Shown piece by piece: positions 1 to 8,312 of a stretch of DNA of 64,000 nt. This DNA comes from JABDQW01 sp942492025 (GTDB lineage: Bacteria; Pseudomonadota; Gammaproteobacteria; SZUA-229). Below the pieces are notes generated by a model that was given only the letters and a program-made list of their open reading frames with translations, made no database searches and was not told the DNA's origin. The DNA is taken from the NCBI GenBank assembly GCA_942492025.1, contig CALODJ010000009.1, positions 1 through 64,000 of the forward strand. The letters are read 5' to 3'. The position numbers and the translations under genes were made by a program. Positions within the stretch are counted from its first letter, which is position 1. Every line of letters begins with the position of its first letter.

Positions 1-231
1 TTTGGACTTTTCGCTGCTTTGACCAAAGCGCTGCAGCTTGGCTAATCGTTCGGCTTCTTCGTAGAGCTTGATGCGTTTTTCGTAATAGGCAATTTGCTTT
101 TTTTGTTGCTCGATTTGCGCAACGGCCGCATTGAGCGCCTCGTCCTTCTGTGACACATCATCCAGTAATTGCCTCACCTGAACAGACTGGTCAAGAGCCG
201 TTTTTTGTTGTGGTTTTGCTGCCGTTTGCAT
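1..231 (-). CDS. tnpC: IS66 transposase TnpC, N-terminal part (cut by window edge)
   Basis: First 77 residues of the DDE transposase of the IS66 element. The start ATG is at 231. The visible part is a Gln/Lys/Glu-rich coiled coil followed by LQRFGQSSEKSK, a typical leader motif of IS66 Orf3 proteins. The catalytic DDE domain lies outside the window. It follows tnpB by about 35 bp on the same strand. Completeness of the element cannot be judged from here. Confidence 0.85.
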   Translation of the reverse strand, partial: MQTAAKPQQKTALDQSVQVRQLLDDVSQKDEALNAAVAQIEQQKKQIAYYEKRIKLYEEAERLAKLQRFGQSSEKSK

Positions 232-266
232 GATCGTTATTCTAACAGAAACAGCCACTTAAGACA

Positions 267-632
267 TCAAAAGACAGACTCATAATGCAACTTTTTATGC
301 CCTTTCATCAGGCTGATATCGTAGCCATCGAGCAGCCAGTTAATTTGCTGACCTGTTAGCAACATCACCTGATCACCGGTACGTGGCCAGCGAAATTTTT
401 CTTCCGCCAGGCTTTTGTAATACAACACAAAACCGTTATCCTCCCAGAACAGGCATTTGATCTTGTTACGCTGGCGGTTGGTAAAGGCATACAGACCACC
501 GGCGAACGGATTATGCCCCAGCTCCTGTTCAACAATGGCCGCCAGTCCCCGAAAGCTCTTGCGGAAATCCACCGGCTCCCGGTACAGGTAAATCCGCGGC
601 ATATCCAGGGCCGGACGAAAACGAGCCTTCAT
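267..632 (-). CDS. tnpB: IS66 accessory protein TnpB
   Basis: IS66 Orf2 protein of 121 aa, the usual size for the family. Residues such as the segment around IYLYREPVDFRKSFRGL and the following CLFWEDNGFVLYYK are characteristic. TnpB is needed for transposition of IS66 elements, but its biochemical role is unclear. The ATG at 632 shares one base with the tnpA stop (TGATG), which suggests translational coupling; a GTG one codon upstream (635) is an alternative start. Confidence 0.9.
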   Translation of the reverse strand: MKARFRPALDMPRIYLYREPVDFRKSFRGLAAIVEQELGHNPFAGGLYAFTNRQRNKIKCLFWEDNGFVLYYKSLAEEKFRWPRTGDQVMLLTGQQINWLLDGYDISLMKGHKKLHYESVF

Positions 633-952
633 CACAGTTGCCGCAGCAGTTGGCTGACAACCGCCAGGTTGTTCTGATCAATCCCCTGGATCACAACCCC
701 GTTGGGCAGGCGCAATGACAAACCGGACATCGACCCTGGGTGGGAGCGCTCTACCGGCACAAAACCACTGCAAGGTGTGTCACCGTATTCCTGCGCCTGT
801 TCAACAAACTTGCGACGCCAGTAACCAAAACGGTGGTAGTTCAGATCATGCTGTTCACAGAAGGCTTTTTGGGACTTCCCTGAATGTTCCCAGGCAGTGA
901 TCTGCTCATGCCAGTAACGTGATAACTGTTCGGATTTCTCTATCGTTGCCAT
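632..952 (-). CDS. tnpA: IS66 TnpA (Orf1) protein
   Basis: First gene of the IS66 operon, 106 aa. The N-terminal half (WHEQITAWEHSGKSQKAFC, then YHRFGYWRRKF) is the helix-turn-helix-like region found in IS66 TnpA proteins. It lies about 85 bp inside the IS end at 1037 and is coupled to tnpB. The reading frame is intact. Confidence 0.88.
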   Translation of the reverse strand: MATIEKSEQLSRYWHEQITAWEHSGKSQKAFCEQHDLNYHRFGYWRRKFVEQAQEYGDTPCSGFVPVERSHPGSMSGLSLRLPNGVVIQGIDQNNLAVVSQLLRQL

Positions 953-1037
953 GCTGTTCTCCTGTGCTGTTGTTCGACAGGAGACAGTCTTCAGAAAATC
1001 AATTCAAAATAACAGATGTCGATTTATGGGCGCTTAC

Positions 1038-1195
1038 GTTATTCAAGCCTGCCTATCACGGTTCAGGCTGGTCTTCGTGTCCGTAAGCTTGCTCTTCACT
1101 CAAACCGTAGCTATGGCTACGGTTTTCGCTCCAGAGCGGCGCTTACGAACACGAATCCTGCGCCTGCTCCCGTGATCCTGCTGAGAAATGCGGTC
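1038..1195 (+). repeat. MITE-1 copy A, left part cut off by IS66
   Basis: About two thirds of the 243-bp MITE-1 repeat (see full copies at 53042, 55760 and 57428). The right terminal repeat is slightly mutated and followed by TAG. The left third is missing because IS66 joins at 1038, in the middle of the sequence that reads GTGC-GTTATTCAAG in intact copies. Confidence 0.85.
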
Positions 1196-1436
1196 TAGTG
1201 CTGGTCTGATCCGGTTCTGGTGGTTCTTCTGATCGGTTCTGCGGTTCTGCGGTCTGTTTCCACACCCTCGGACAACTGCCGGGAGGAGCGCAGGCGCGTC
1301 GCCTGCTTACATTGCAGCTGGACGAGAAATCAGGCGGGTACATCATCAAGAAACTCATCCGCGAGGACTAGAATTCAAGACCACGATTTTTCCTTGATTT
1401 TAACCAGGAAACCGCGGACTGTACCAATAAGCGTTG

Positions 1437-3494
1437 TCAGAACCAGTTGATTTCGATGCCGGCATATACGCGCCGTTCCGCGCCCGGTTCGTAATAGCGG
1501 TCGTTTCTGGCATTGATCCGCAGGTTGTCAAGATGTTCGGTGTCGAACAGGTTTTCGATGCCAATGACCAGCTGGGTATCATATTGCATGTTCGAGAGTT
1601 TGCGACCCAGGCGCAGGTCGGTGACGGTTTGCGATGTAACCTCGACGGTGTTGGCGTCATCGGCATAGCGGTTGCCAATGTGTTGTGCGGAGAGTCCGGC
1701 GAAATAGCCCTGCTTGAATTGGTATCTGGCATCGATAAACGCGGTCCAGTCAGGCAGTCCCGGCAGTTTGTTGTTGCTTGCGTCATCAAAGCGCGCATCC
1801 ATGTAGGTTAATGCTCCAGCCAGTTGCAGACTTGGCAGGGCTCTTGGCCACCAGCGACCACCCAATTCCAGGCCGTCGCGACGGGTACGATCGGCATTGC
1901 GGTAGAAAGTACGCTCATCGCCGGGAGCGGCGCCGGGATCACCATCAACGATAATCTCGTCTTCCACACGTACCGTGAACAGGCTTGCTTCGAGTTGAAA
2001 ACTATAAAGGTGGCCACGCAGGCCGATTTCGAAGCTGCGACTGGTCTGGGGTTCCAGGCCCGGGCGAAAGCCGCTGCCATCTGGATTGGCGAACTCGGTG
2101 AACGTGGGGGCCTCGAAGCTGGTGGCATACTGGCTGAAGGCGCTCCACCGGTTGTCCAGGCTGTGACTGTAACCCAGGCTATAGTGGGTCTCATCATAGT
2201 CGCGCTCGCCGGAGTTGTCGATGCCGCCGGGTTGCAGCTGATCGTCGATGGCCAGGCGCAGGCGGTCGTGCCGCACACCGATGACCCAGCGTCCCCGTTG
2301 CTTCCCGACTGGTCCGGCCAATTGCAGTCCCAGGCCGGCATTGCGCGCCGATTCGCGTTGATCCAGTGCCAGGTCATTGCTGATGCCGCTGCGACAAATG
2401 AACGGTTCAAGGTCGATGTTGCGGCAATAGCGTTGTCGGTCATCCTGCTGGTTTTCCAGGCTGAGTTGCGTGTGCAGAAGGAGTTCGCCCAGTGGGCGCT
2501 GGTAATGCAGCGCGCCGCCGATGATCTGCCGATCGTAGTGAATCAGGCTGTCGCCGGGAAAGGGCAGTTGCTGGCGAAAGTCCCGTTCGGTCAGCCAGCC
2601 TTGCGCGCGAAGCTGATGGTTGACACCGCCGAAGCGTTGCACCATGCCTAACGAGGCGATGTTCTGATCGACCTGTTTCCCGGCGTCCATGGCCTTGGCG
2701 AGCGGGGCGGCCTGGGAGGGATCGCTTTGCCATTCCTCATAAGTCAGTCCGCCGGGGTCTTCGGCCAGCGGATTGTTGAGGTGATTCAGGGTCGCAAACC
2801 AGTCGCGATTGCCTTGTCGATGATCGAGCCAGAGGCCGACATTACGCCGTTCCACCGCGCTTTGCTCGCGATAGCCGTCTTGTTCAAGCTGGGTGACGGC
2901 GCCACGGTAGGCGAATTGTTCGTGTTGTTGGCTGAATGCGCCATGTACACGGCGCAGGCCAAAGCCGCCAAGCTGTGTCTCGACCCTGGCGAACGGCTTA
3001 TAGCGCGTTGGATAACTGCGGTAATCGAGCAGGCCGCCGCTACCATTGCCATCCAGCACAGCGTTGGCGCCGCGCAGCACCTCGACCGATTTAATGGAGC
3101 TGGGATCGATGGCATCGATCTGCGCCTGGCCGTCCACCGTGGTCAGGGGAAAGCCGTCCAGGCGTACCCGCACGCCGCGGATACCAAACGGCGCGCGTGC
3201 ACCAAAACCGCGGATCGAGACACGCGGGTTTTGCGCGAAGTTATTGCGGTTTTGCACCAGCACGCCAGGCGCAAGGTTCAACGCATCGCTTGGTTGTAAG
3301 GGTGCACGACCATCTCCGATATCGTTATCGTCGATCAGTGTGACCCCGCTCGGTGCATCCTGCCAACGGGTTTCAATCAATGGCGCTGTTATAGTAGCCT
3401 TCAGCGGCGTCTGCTCGTCAGTTTCTTGCGCGTTGGTCAGACCGGGCCACATCGCCGTGGCGGCAAACATCATTGTCAAGAAAAGCCGGGGCAT
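1437..3494 (-). CDS. pqqU: TonB-dependent receptor, PqqU/YncD-like (probable PQQ importer)
   Basis: Outer-membrane TonB-dependent transporter of 685 aa: signal peptide (about residues 1-23), plug domain (about 40-160; SIRGFGARAPFGIRGVRV, then VEVLRGANAVLDGNGSGG) and a 22-strand barrel ending in a C-terminal aromatic residue (EINWF). Several stretches match what I recall of E. coli YncD/PqqU: QNRNNFAQ, DPGGLTYEEW, and near the C-terminus NDRYYEPGAERR. PqqU imports the cofactor PQQ. The gene starts 54 bp downstream of a PQQ-dependent dehydrogenase gene, so an operon for cofactor uptake and use is likely. No PQQ biosynthesis genes are in the window. Without an alignment, another TonB substrate is possible. 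Confidence 0.8.
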   Translation of the reverse strand: MPRLFLTMMFAATAMWPGLTNAQETDEQTPLKATITAPLIETRWQDAPSGVTLIDDNDIGDGRAPLQPSDALNLAPGVLVQNRNNFAQNPRVSIRGFGARAPFGIRGVRVRLDGFPLTTVDGQAQIDAIDPSSIKSVEVLRGANAVLDGNGSGGLLDYRSYPTRYKPFARVETQLGGFGLRRVHGAFSQQHEQFAYRGAVTQLEQDGYREQSAVERRNVGLWLDHRQGNRDWFATLNHLNNPLAEDPGGLTYEEWQSDPSQAAPLAKAMDAGKQVDQNIASLGMVQRFGGVNHQLRAQGWLTERDFRQQLPFPGDSLIHYDRQIIGGALHYQRPLGELLLHTQLSLENQQDDRQRYCRNIDLEPFICRSGISNDLALDQRESARNAGLGLQLAGPVGKQRGRWVIGVRHDRLRLAIDDQLQPGGIDNSGERDYDETHYSLGYSHSLDNRWSAFSQYATSFEAPTFTEFANPDGSGFRPGLEPQTSRSFEIGLRGHLYSFQLEASLFTVRVEDEIIVDGDPGAAPGDERTFYRNADRTRRDGLELGGRWWPRALPSLQLAGALTYMDARFDDASNNKLPGLPDWTAFIDARYQFKQGYFAGLSAQHIGNRYADDANTVEVTSQTVTDLRLGRKLSNMQYDTQLVIGIENLFDTEHLDNLRINARNDRYYEPGAERRVYAGIEINWF

Positions 3495-3548
3495 CGTGTC
3501 GTGATCAGGGATTATTCCTTTTTAATTTCGGCTATTCCCCGCCGGTCA

Positions 3549-4676
3549 CTATTGCTTGCCTAAAGGTTTCATCACATAGACTTTGCCGCTGTCGGTTGAA
3601 AAATACAGCCAGCCCTCGGGGCTCTGTGTCAGGGCGCGGATGCGTTCACCCAGCTCAGTCAGTAGACGTTCTTCACCGATAGCTTTGCCATCCTCGCTCA
3701 AGGTAACCCGATTAAGGTGGCGCAGTTTGAGCGCGCCGGAAAACAGGTTGCCGCGCCAGGCAGGGAAGGCGTTGCCGGAATAAAGCAGTAAACTCCCCGG
3801 GGCAATCGAGGGTGTGTATTGTTTGATGGGTTGTTCCATGCCTTCACGATGCGTGCCTTCACCGACTGACAGCGGGCCCCAGTATTCTTTACCATAGGAA
3901 ATCACCGGCCAGCCGTAGTTGCGGCCGGGCAGAACCAAATTGATTTCATCGCCACCGCGGGGGCCGTGTTCAATCAACCACAGGCGCTTGCGGGTGTCGT
4001 CATAGGCCATGCCCTGCGGGTTGCGGTGACCGTAGCTCCAGATTTCGGGCTGCACATTCTTGCGCTGTATGAAGGGATTGTCCTGCGGGACGCGGCCGTC
4101 ACGGTATAAGCGCATTACGCTGCCGGCATGATTGGTGAGGTCTTGCGAACTGGGTCGCTCACCGCGGTCGCCAACACCAAAGTAGACATAACCCTTTTCA
4201 TCAAATGCAATACGACTGCCGAAGTGACGACCAGTGTCGGTGGCCGACCGGGTTTCAAGTAGTTCCTGCCATTGCTCCAGATTATTCGACGTTAACTTTG
4301 CACGGGCAAGTACGGTGACACCCTGGTCATCTTTATTGCGCACGAAGGTGAAGTAAATCCAGTCACCGGTTGTGAAATCGGGCGGTACGGCAACATCCAG
4401 CAAACCACCCTGGCCTTCGGCCAGTACAGCGGGTGCGCCTTGCACCGGAGCAAGGCTTTTACTTTGGGTATCGAGTAGTTTGATGCTTCCTTCACGCTCC
4501 GTGACAAGAAGCCGGGTATTGGAGATAAACGCCATCCCCCAGGGGGTACCCAGTCCGTCGGTCACTTGTTCAAGTACGAAGGTGACTTTTTCGCTTTGTA
4601 TAAGCTGGGGTGAAGCCGCGTAGCTCGGTAACGAAAGCAGAGTGAGCAGGCATAGTAACAGGGTACAATGTTTCAT
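3549..4676 (-). CDS. PQQ-dependent soluble aldose sugar dehydrogenase (YliI/Asd type)
   Basis: Periplasmic quinoprotein of 375 aa with a signal peptide ending near SYAA. It is a six-bladed beta-propeller of the GSDH family, close to the usual length of E. coli YliI. Visible family motifs include LGTPWGMAFI (about 42-51), GRHFGSRIAFDEKGYVYFG with the catalytic-type histidine, then NPQGMAYD and EHGPRGGDEINLV. The family oxidises aldose sugars with PQQ as cofactor and passes electrons to the respiratory chain. It is the first gene of a pair with the PqqU-like receptor. No partner cytochrome is nearby. Substrate specificity is not readable from the sequence. Confidence 0.88.
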   Translation of the reverse strand: MKHCTLLLCLLTLLSLPSYAASPQLIQSEKVTFVLEQVTDGLGTPWGMAFISNTRLLVTEREGSIKLLDTQSKSLAPVQGAPAVLAEGQGGLLDVAVPPDFTTGDWIYFTFVRNKDDQGVTVLARAKLTSNNLEQWQELLETRSATDTGRHFGSRIAFDEKGYVYFGVGDRGERPSSQDLTNHAGSVMRLYRDGRVPQDNPFIQRKNVQPEIWSYGHRNPQGMAYDDTRKRLWLIEHGPRGGDEINLVLPGRNYGWPVISYGKEYWGPLSVGEGTHREGMEQPIKQYTPSIAPGSLLLYSGNAFPAWRGNLFSGALKLRHLNRVTLSEDGKAIGEERLLTELGERIRALTQSPEGWLYFSTDSGKVYVMKPLGKQ

Positions 4677-5130
4677 AGGGCCTCCTTGAGTGTGATCATT
4701 ATAGACAACACGGGAACCTCAATATTCCTCCATGTCACCCAATAATAGCCAGGTCAGCAAACAGTTACGCTTATATCATAAACAATCGAGCGACGAAGCG
4801 GTGCAGGACCCGTGGTCAAGCAACCTACGCAGGGCGTCGCGACGATTTGAAAGAGAAGGGCTGACGCGCGAAGCGTGCAGCCCTTTCAGTTTCAGCATCG
4901 TCCCAGTTTCTTTCACACAAACGCTCCAGGGCGAGGTGAAATCGTTCCGGACTGGCTGGAAAATGATGGTTGATTGCCGGGTAATAGGGTGCCTGTAGCA
5001 TCTATGTCCCTGCCCTGAACCTTGACGCAGCGCCAGTAGATTCGTACATATATTTATCGGAAATCGAGGGGAACCTGGAGCTGTTCAAACGAATCTGACT
5101 CTATTAACTCAGAACCCAGGGTGAGCAACG
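4677..5130. other. Intergenic stretch with one hairpin
   Basis: No convincing gene. A stem-loop lies at 4856-4887 (AAGGGCTG paired with CAGCCCTT, with an ACGC/GCGT extension). It has no T-run, so it may be a REP-like hairpin rather than a terminator. Promoters for the divergent genes on both sides must lie in this stretch. Confidence 0.5.
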
Positions 5131-5937
5131 ATGCCACAGGAAATTACCAAAGATGTTATAGGGGCTTTCAAGCGACAACTGGAAGACCATCCTGTTTATG
5201 AAGCAGTTTCAACCATTCAAGCGTTGCGCTGCTTCATGGAACACCATGTCTACTCCGTGTGGGACTTCATGTCTCTGATAAAATACCTTCAGTCCGTCGT
5301 TGCGCCATCAAGCTATCCGTGGTCACCAAAAGGCGATGGACAGGTCAGGCGTTTCATCAATGAGCTCGTCCTTGAGGAGGAGTCTGACGAAACGGATGTT
5401 GACGGCGAATACGCCAGTCATTTCGAGCTGTATCAGAAAGCAATGAAAGAAGTCGGCGCTGATGCATTGCCATCCAACCGCTTTGTCGAAATTGTTCTGC
5501 AAAAAGGTATCACAAGTGCACTTGAGCTCTCAACGGTACCTGAGCCATCGCGCGTATTCACGTCGACGACGTTCGAGTTTATACGAAGCAATAAGCCTCA
5601 TCAAGTTGCCGCAGCCCTGTCACTCGGCAGAGAACACATCATTCCGAGCATTTTTCGTTCGATCCTGCAAAAGTCTGGCGTTACCGAAGAAAAAGCGCCG
5701 ATCTTTCATTTTTATCTTAATCGACATGTCCATCTTGACGAAGATTTCCATGCGCCTTTGTCATTAAGACTGCTCAATGGACTCTGCGCCGGCGATGCGG
5801 TCAAGATTGGTGAAGCCATTGAGGCCGCAAATAACGCAGTGCAAGCTCGTCTGGCATTCTGGGATGGCGTGCTGGAAGCGATCAACTCGATTCAGGCAGA
5901 GCGGAATCATCCGGTTGACGCGAAGCGGGCCTTGTAA
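5131..5937 (+). CDS. DUF3050 family protein (heme-oxygenase-like fold)
   Basis: Cytosolic protein of 268 aa. The segment FMEHHVYSVWDFMSLIKYLQ (about 36-55), INELVLEEESDE (about 76-87), SHFELYQKAM and the distal HVHLDEDFHAPLS are hallmarks of DUF3050, a family predicted to share the all-helical heme oxygenase/TenA-like fold. The paired histidines and acidic residues could coordinate metal, but no function is established that I can name. The start ATG follows a weak GGTGAG ribosome site. It is monocistronic with a terminator hairpin behind it. Confidence 0.85.
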   Translation: MPQEITKDVIGAFKRQLEDHPVYEAVSTIQALRCFMEHHVYSVWDFMSLIKYLQSVVAPSSYPWSPKGDGQVRRFINELVLEEESDETDVDGEYASHFELYQKAMKEVGADALPSNRFVEIVLQKGITSALELSTVPEPSRVFTSTTFEFIRSNKPHQVAAALSLGREHIIPSIFRSILQKSGVTEEKAPIFHFYLNRHVHLDEDFHAPLSLRLLNGLCAGDAVKIGEAIEAANNAVQARLAFWDGVLEAINSIQAERNHPVDAKRAL

Positions 5938-6011
5938 CACTTGCATATACGGGTCGGACCAGCACAACGTATCGAATAATAAAAACAATCGTTTAATATA
6001 ATATCCCTCAA

Positions 6012-6033
6012 GAGGCTTAGAAGCCTCGTTTTA
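6012..6033 (+). terminator. Rho-independent terminator after the DUF3050 gene
   Basis: Short stem GAGGCT / AGCCTC with a 4-base loop, followed by GTTTTAT. Confidence 0.6.
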
Positions 6034-6066
6034 TGGACGAAAACACTGCTTTAAGGAGAATGCATC

Positions 6067-6216
6067 ATGCCACGCGCCATTCGTTATTTTCTCCCGGCCA
6101 TGGATGGCACATTACTCACCGCTGCCACAACCAAGTTATTTATTGAAGTGCGCCAAAAATCGAAAATGCCGGCTGTTGACCACTGCTTAAACACACCAGG
6201 TACAGCGCTTGGTTAA
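6067..6216 (+). CDS. Small hypothetical protein (49 aa)
   Basis: A 49-codon frame starting MPRAIRYFLPAMDG and ending TPGTALG. It is preceded by a strong ribosome site (TAAGGAGA, about 7 bases before the ATG) and lies just behind the DUF3050 terminator, which argues that it is translated. No signal peptide, membrane segment or recognised domain. It could be the intact head of a decayed longer gene. Confidence 0.4.
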   Translation: MPRAIRYFLPAMDGTLLTAATTKLFIEVRQKSKMPAVDHCLNTPGTALG

Positions 6217-6366
6217 TTCAGCTTATTTTCCGCTCTTCACTTTTCAATACCCACAGCAGTCCTGTAATTATTTCACATAGCTGATGTGGAATTCTTCACG
6301 CTAAAAATTCAAGTGATCGCATAAGCTAATCCTCAGGATAAACAGCAACTAAATGAGTATAAAGCC

Positions 6367-6522
6367 ATGTACTACACCGATATCAAAGACTATTTGCGTT
6401 TAAAAGAACAGAAAGATGATGTTACAGGTGTATGTGTTGTTGTGATCGGGATTGTCCTGGCCGTGATGATCTACCTGGTTCTCATGCTTGGGAAATCCGG
6501 GGACAGTATACCTATTTCCTAA
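6367..6522 (+). CDS. Small single-pass membrane protein (51 aa)
   Basis: A frame of 51 codons: a polar N-terminus (DIKDYLRLKEQKDD) and one clear hydrophobic helix (about residues 22-42, VCVVVIGIVLAVMIYLVLML). The last residues read through a CCGGGGACAGTAT motif that also occurs near 25491, so the natural C-terminus may have been replaced by a repeat end. The ribosome site is poor. Function unknown. Confidence 0.35.
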   Translation: MYYTDIKDYLRLKEQKDDVTGVCVVVIGIVLAVMIYLVLMLGKSGDSIPIS

Positions 6523-7038
6523 TTCATGCCCCGTTCGGTATAGAGCTGCGGATATCTGAGGATTGCCTCCGGATTTCCGTTTGAAACTCACCGATTCGCC
6601 ACCTTTATTGTTCAGATTTATGTGCATTGTTCTGATAGTGATTTCATGAACATGAAAGGCCGAGAGACTTGGATTTGAAAAGAGCGTGAATGCCGTACTC
6701 ACGATGCGTGTTGCTATTCATAAAATGTTCGTCTTGCCTGCGGAGGCAGGCATCCAGCGTCTTAAGTCAGTGGATCCCGGCTAAAAACATGCCGGGATGA
6801 CGACTAAGTGGGAAAGCAGTGCCTCCGGCGTCTTTTTTCATTCTAAGTCACTGGATTACAGAATCATCCATGTATTCTGCCCCTCGGGACAGCCTTCGGC
6901 TGTTAAATCTGCTCCAGGCTGATTTCATCCGGCTAAAAACATGCTGGAATGACGGTGTTATAGATCATATGTTTTTAAGTCTGCATGTCGATGATATATA
7001 TGCAAAGTTGCGAAGATCCGCCGATGCGCGACCAATCC
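6523..7038. repeat. Intergenic stretch with a repeated hairpin module
   Basis: No gene supported. The segment GGCTAAAAACATGCCGGGATGACG (at about 6778) recurs in slightly changed form at about 6931 (GGCTAAAAACATGCTGGAATGACG). The first copy forms a CCCGGC/GCCGGG hairpin. Both copies sit in similar surroundings (a CTAAGTCA/CTAAGTCAGTGGAT-like lead), which suggests a local duplication of a dispersed repeat between about 6734 and 6955. Confidence 0.5.
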
Positions 7039-7314
7039 TCAGAAATCATCCGCTTCCAGGGTATAGGTATAGGTGCCCTTGCCTTTGCCACCATGCACAT
7101 AGACCTTGTCCGCGACCTTATGTATCCGTTCCAGTGAAGCATCGAATGCCTTCAGGTATTCCTTTTCGACGCTTTTGATCTCCGGACAGAGCGATTTCAG
7201 CGCATCCGCTGCCACAAAGAATGAAATCTCGATCGTGCTGTCGTAACCCCAGAAGCAGACGCGGCTTCTGTTCGCATCGAAACTGCGGCTAATATTCGGA
7301 AAGTTCAATCTCAT
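7039..7314 (-). CDS. DUF1488 family protein
   Basis: Small cytosolic protein of 91 aa. LNFPNISRSFDANRSRVCFWGYDSTIEISFF and the terminal YTLEADDF match the DUF1488 pattern (often annotated as a transcriptional-regulator-like family, with no established function). Its ATG overlaps the hflC stop by four bases (ATGA), so it is the third gene of the hflK-hflC operon and probably translationally coupled. Confidence 0.8.
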   Translation of the reverse strand: MRLNFPNISRSFDANRSRVCFWGYDSTIEISFFVAADALKSLCPEIKSVEKEYLKAFDASLERIHKVADKVYVHGGKGKGTYTYTLEADDF

Positions 7315-8312
7315 CGTCTGTTACCTGAACGTTGCACCGAAACCATGTTGTCATCCGGATCCATGCTCTTCAGAAATTTGAAAAGGTCACTGTCCGTGGT
7401 GAGCACCAGGGTCGTGTTTTCGTCAATGGTCGATATGTAGGACTGCATGGTGCGCGTAAACTCATAGAACGCCATCGCTTCCGGGCTCTGATTGTAAGCT
7501 TTGGCATAGATCTCGGTTGCTTTCGCGTCCGCGACGCCGCGGATTTCCTCGACCTGCCGGTAGGCTTCGGACTGGATCTTGTTGAGGTCACGCACCCGGT
7601 TGCCGCGGATTCGTGCGGCCTCGCCGTTACCCTCCGACAGAAAACGTTCCGCGATCTGCCGGCGTTCGCTGATCATGCGATCGTAGATCTTCGGTCGCAC
7701 GCTTTCGTTGTAGTTGATGCGCTTGAAGCGAATATCGAGCAGTTCGATACCAAACACGCGCACCTTCTCGGCCGCCGCAGCGAAGATCTCCTGCTCGACC
7801 AGTTTGCGTCCTTTCTGGATCGGCACCAGTGAACCCATATCCAGCTTGCGTTCCGCGTCGGTCAGGAACGTGTCGCGCAGCGGCACGCGGTCCTTCGTTG
7901 TGCGGATGATTTCGATCAGCTCGTGCTTGGCGATCGCGTTACGGGTTTCGCTGCCCAGGATATCGTCCAGCCGGGATTGCGCGCTGCGCTCATCACGCAG
8001 ACGCAGAAAATACTGTAGTGGATCGGTGATACGCCAGCGCGCGAACAAATCGACCGAGATGTAGAGCTTGTCCTTGGTCGGCATGTCTGACGGATTGCCG
8101 TCCCACTCCAGAACGCGCTTGTCGATCGGATTGACTTCCTGGATAAAGGGCACCTTTAATTTCAGGCCGGCAGTCGTCACGGGTTCACCGACGGGTTTGC
8201 CGAACTGGGTGATAATCATCTGCTCGACTTCGCTCACCGTATAGACCGAACTCATCACAACATACACGCCGATGAGCACGACCACGAGCACTGCTATTTG
8301 ACTGATCTTCAT
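7311..8312 (-). CDS. hflC: HflC, subunit of the HflKC modulator of FtsH protease
   Basis: Membrane protein of 333 aa: N-terminal anchor (about residues 5-24), then an SPFH/band-7 domain exposed to the periplasm, and an Ala/Glu-rich helical stretch (around GEAARIRGNRVRDLNKIQSEAYRQVEEIRGVADAKAT). HflC and HflK form a large cage around FtsH and modulate its degradation of membrane proteins. Length and motifs fit the family. The start overlaps the hflK stop by four bases. Confidence 0.95.
   Translation of the reverse strand: MKISQIAVLVVVLIGVYVVMSSVYTVSEVEQMIITQFGKPVGEPVTTAGLKLKVPFIQEVNPIDKRVLEWDGNPSDMPTKDKLYISVDLFARWRITDPLQYFLRLRDERSAQSRLDDILGSETRNAIAKHELIEIIRTTKDRVPLRDTFLTDAERKLDMGSLVPIQKGRKLVEQEIFAAAAEKVRVFGIELLDIRFKRINYNESVRPKIYDRMISERRQIAERFLSEGNGEAARIRGNRVRDLNKIQSEAYRQVEEIRGVADAKATEIYAKAYNQSPEAMAFYEFTRTMQSYISTIDENTTLVLTTDSDLFKFLKSMDPDDNMVSVQRSGNRR

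Larger units (their letters stand above)
1..1037 (-). mobile_element. IS66-family element, right-hand end (truncated by window edge)
   Basis: Three IS66-type genes (tnpA, tnpB and the start of tnpC) run leftward in the canonical order. The outer end is at 1037, where the reverse strand begins GTAAGCGCCC, like IS66 family termini. The base after it (1038, GTTATTCAAG) continues a MITE copy, so the element is inserted inside that repeat. The other end and the target duplication lie outside the window. Confidence 0.85.

Noticed and set aside
1200..1436. Possible gene tail (QLDEKSGGYIIKKLIRED) on the plus strand
   Set aside because: Only about 17 codons look coding; the source gene cannot be identified.
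1824..2651. Long plus-strand frame opposite the TonB receptor gene
   Set aside because: Antisense shadow of a high-GC coding region; composition and motifs support only the minus-strand receptor.
4732..4998. Plus-strand 88-codon frame before the DUF3050 gene
   Set aside because: Crosses a hairpin, has no ribosome site and looks non-coding.
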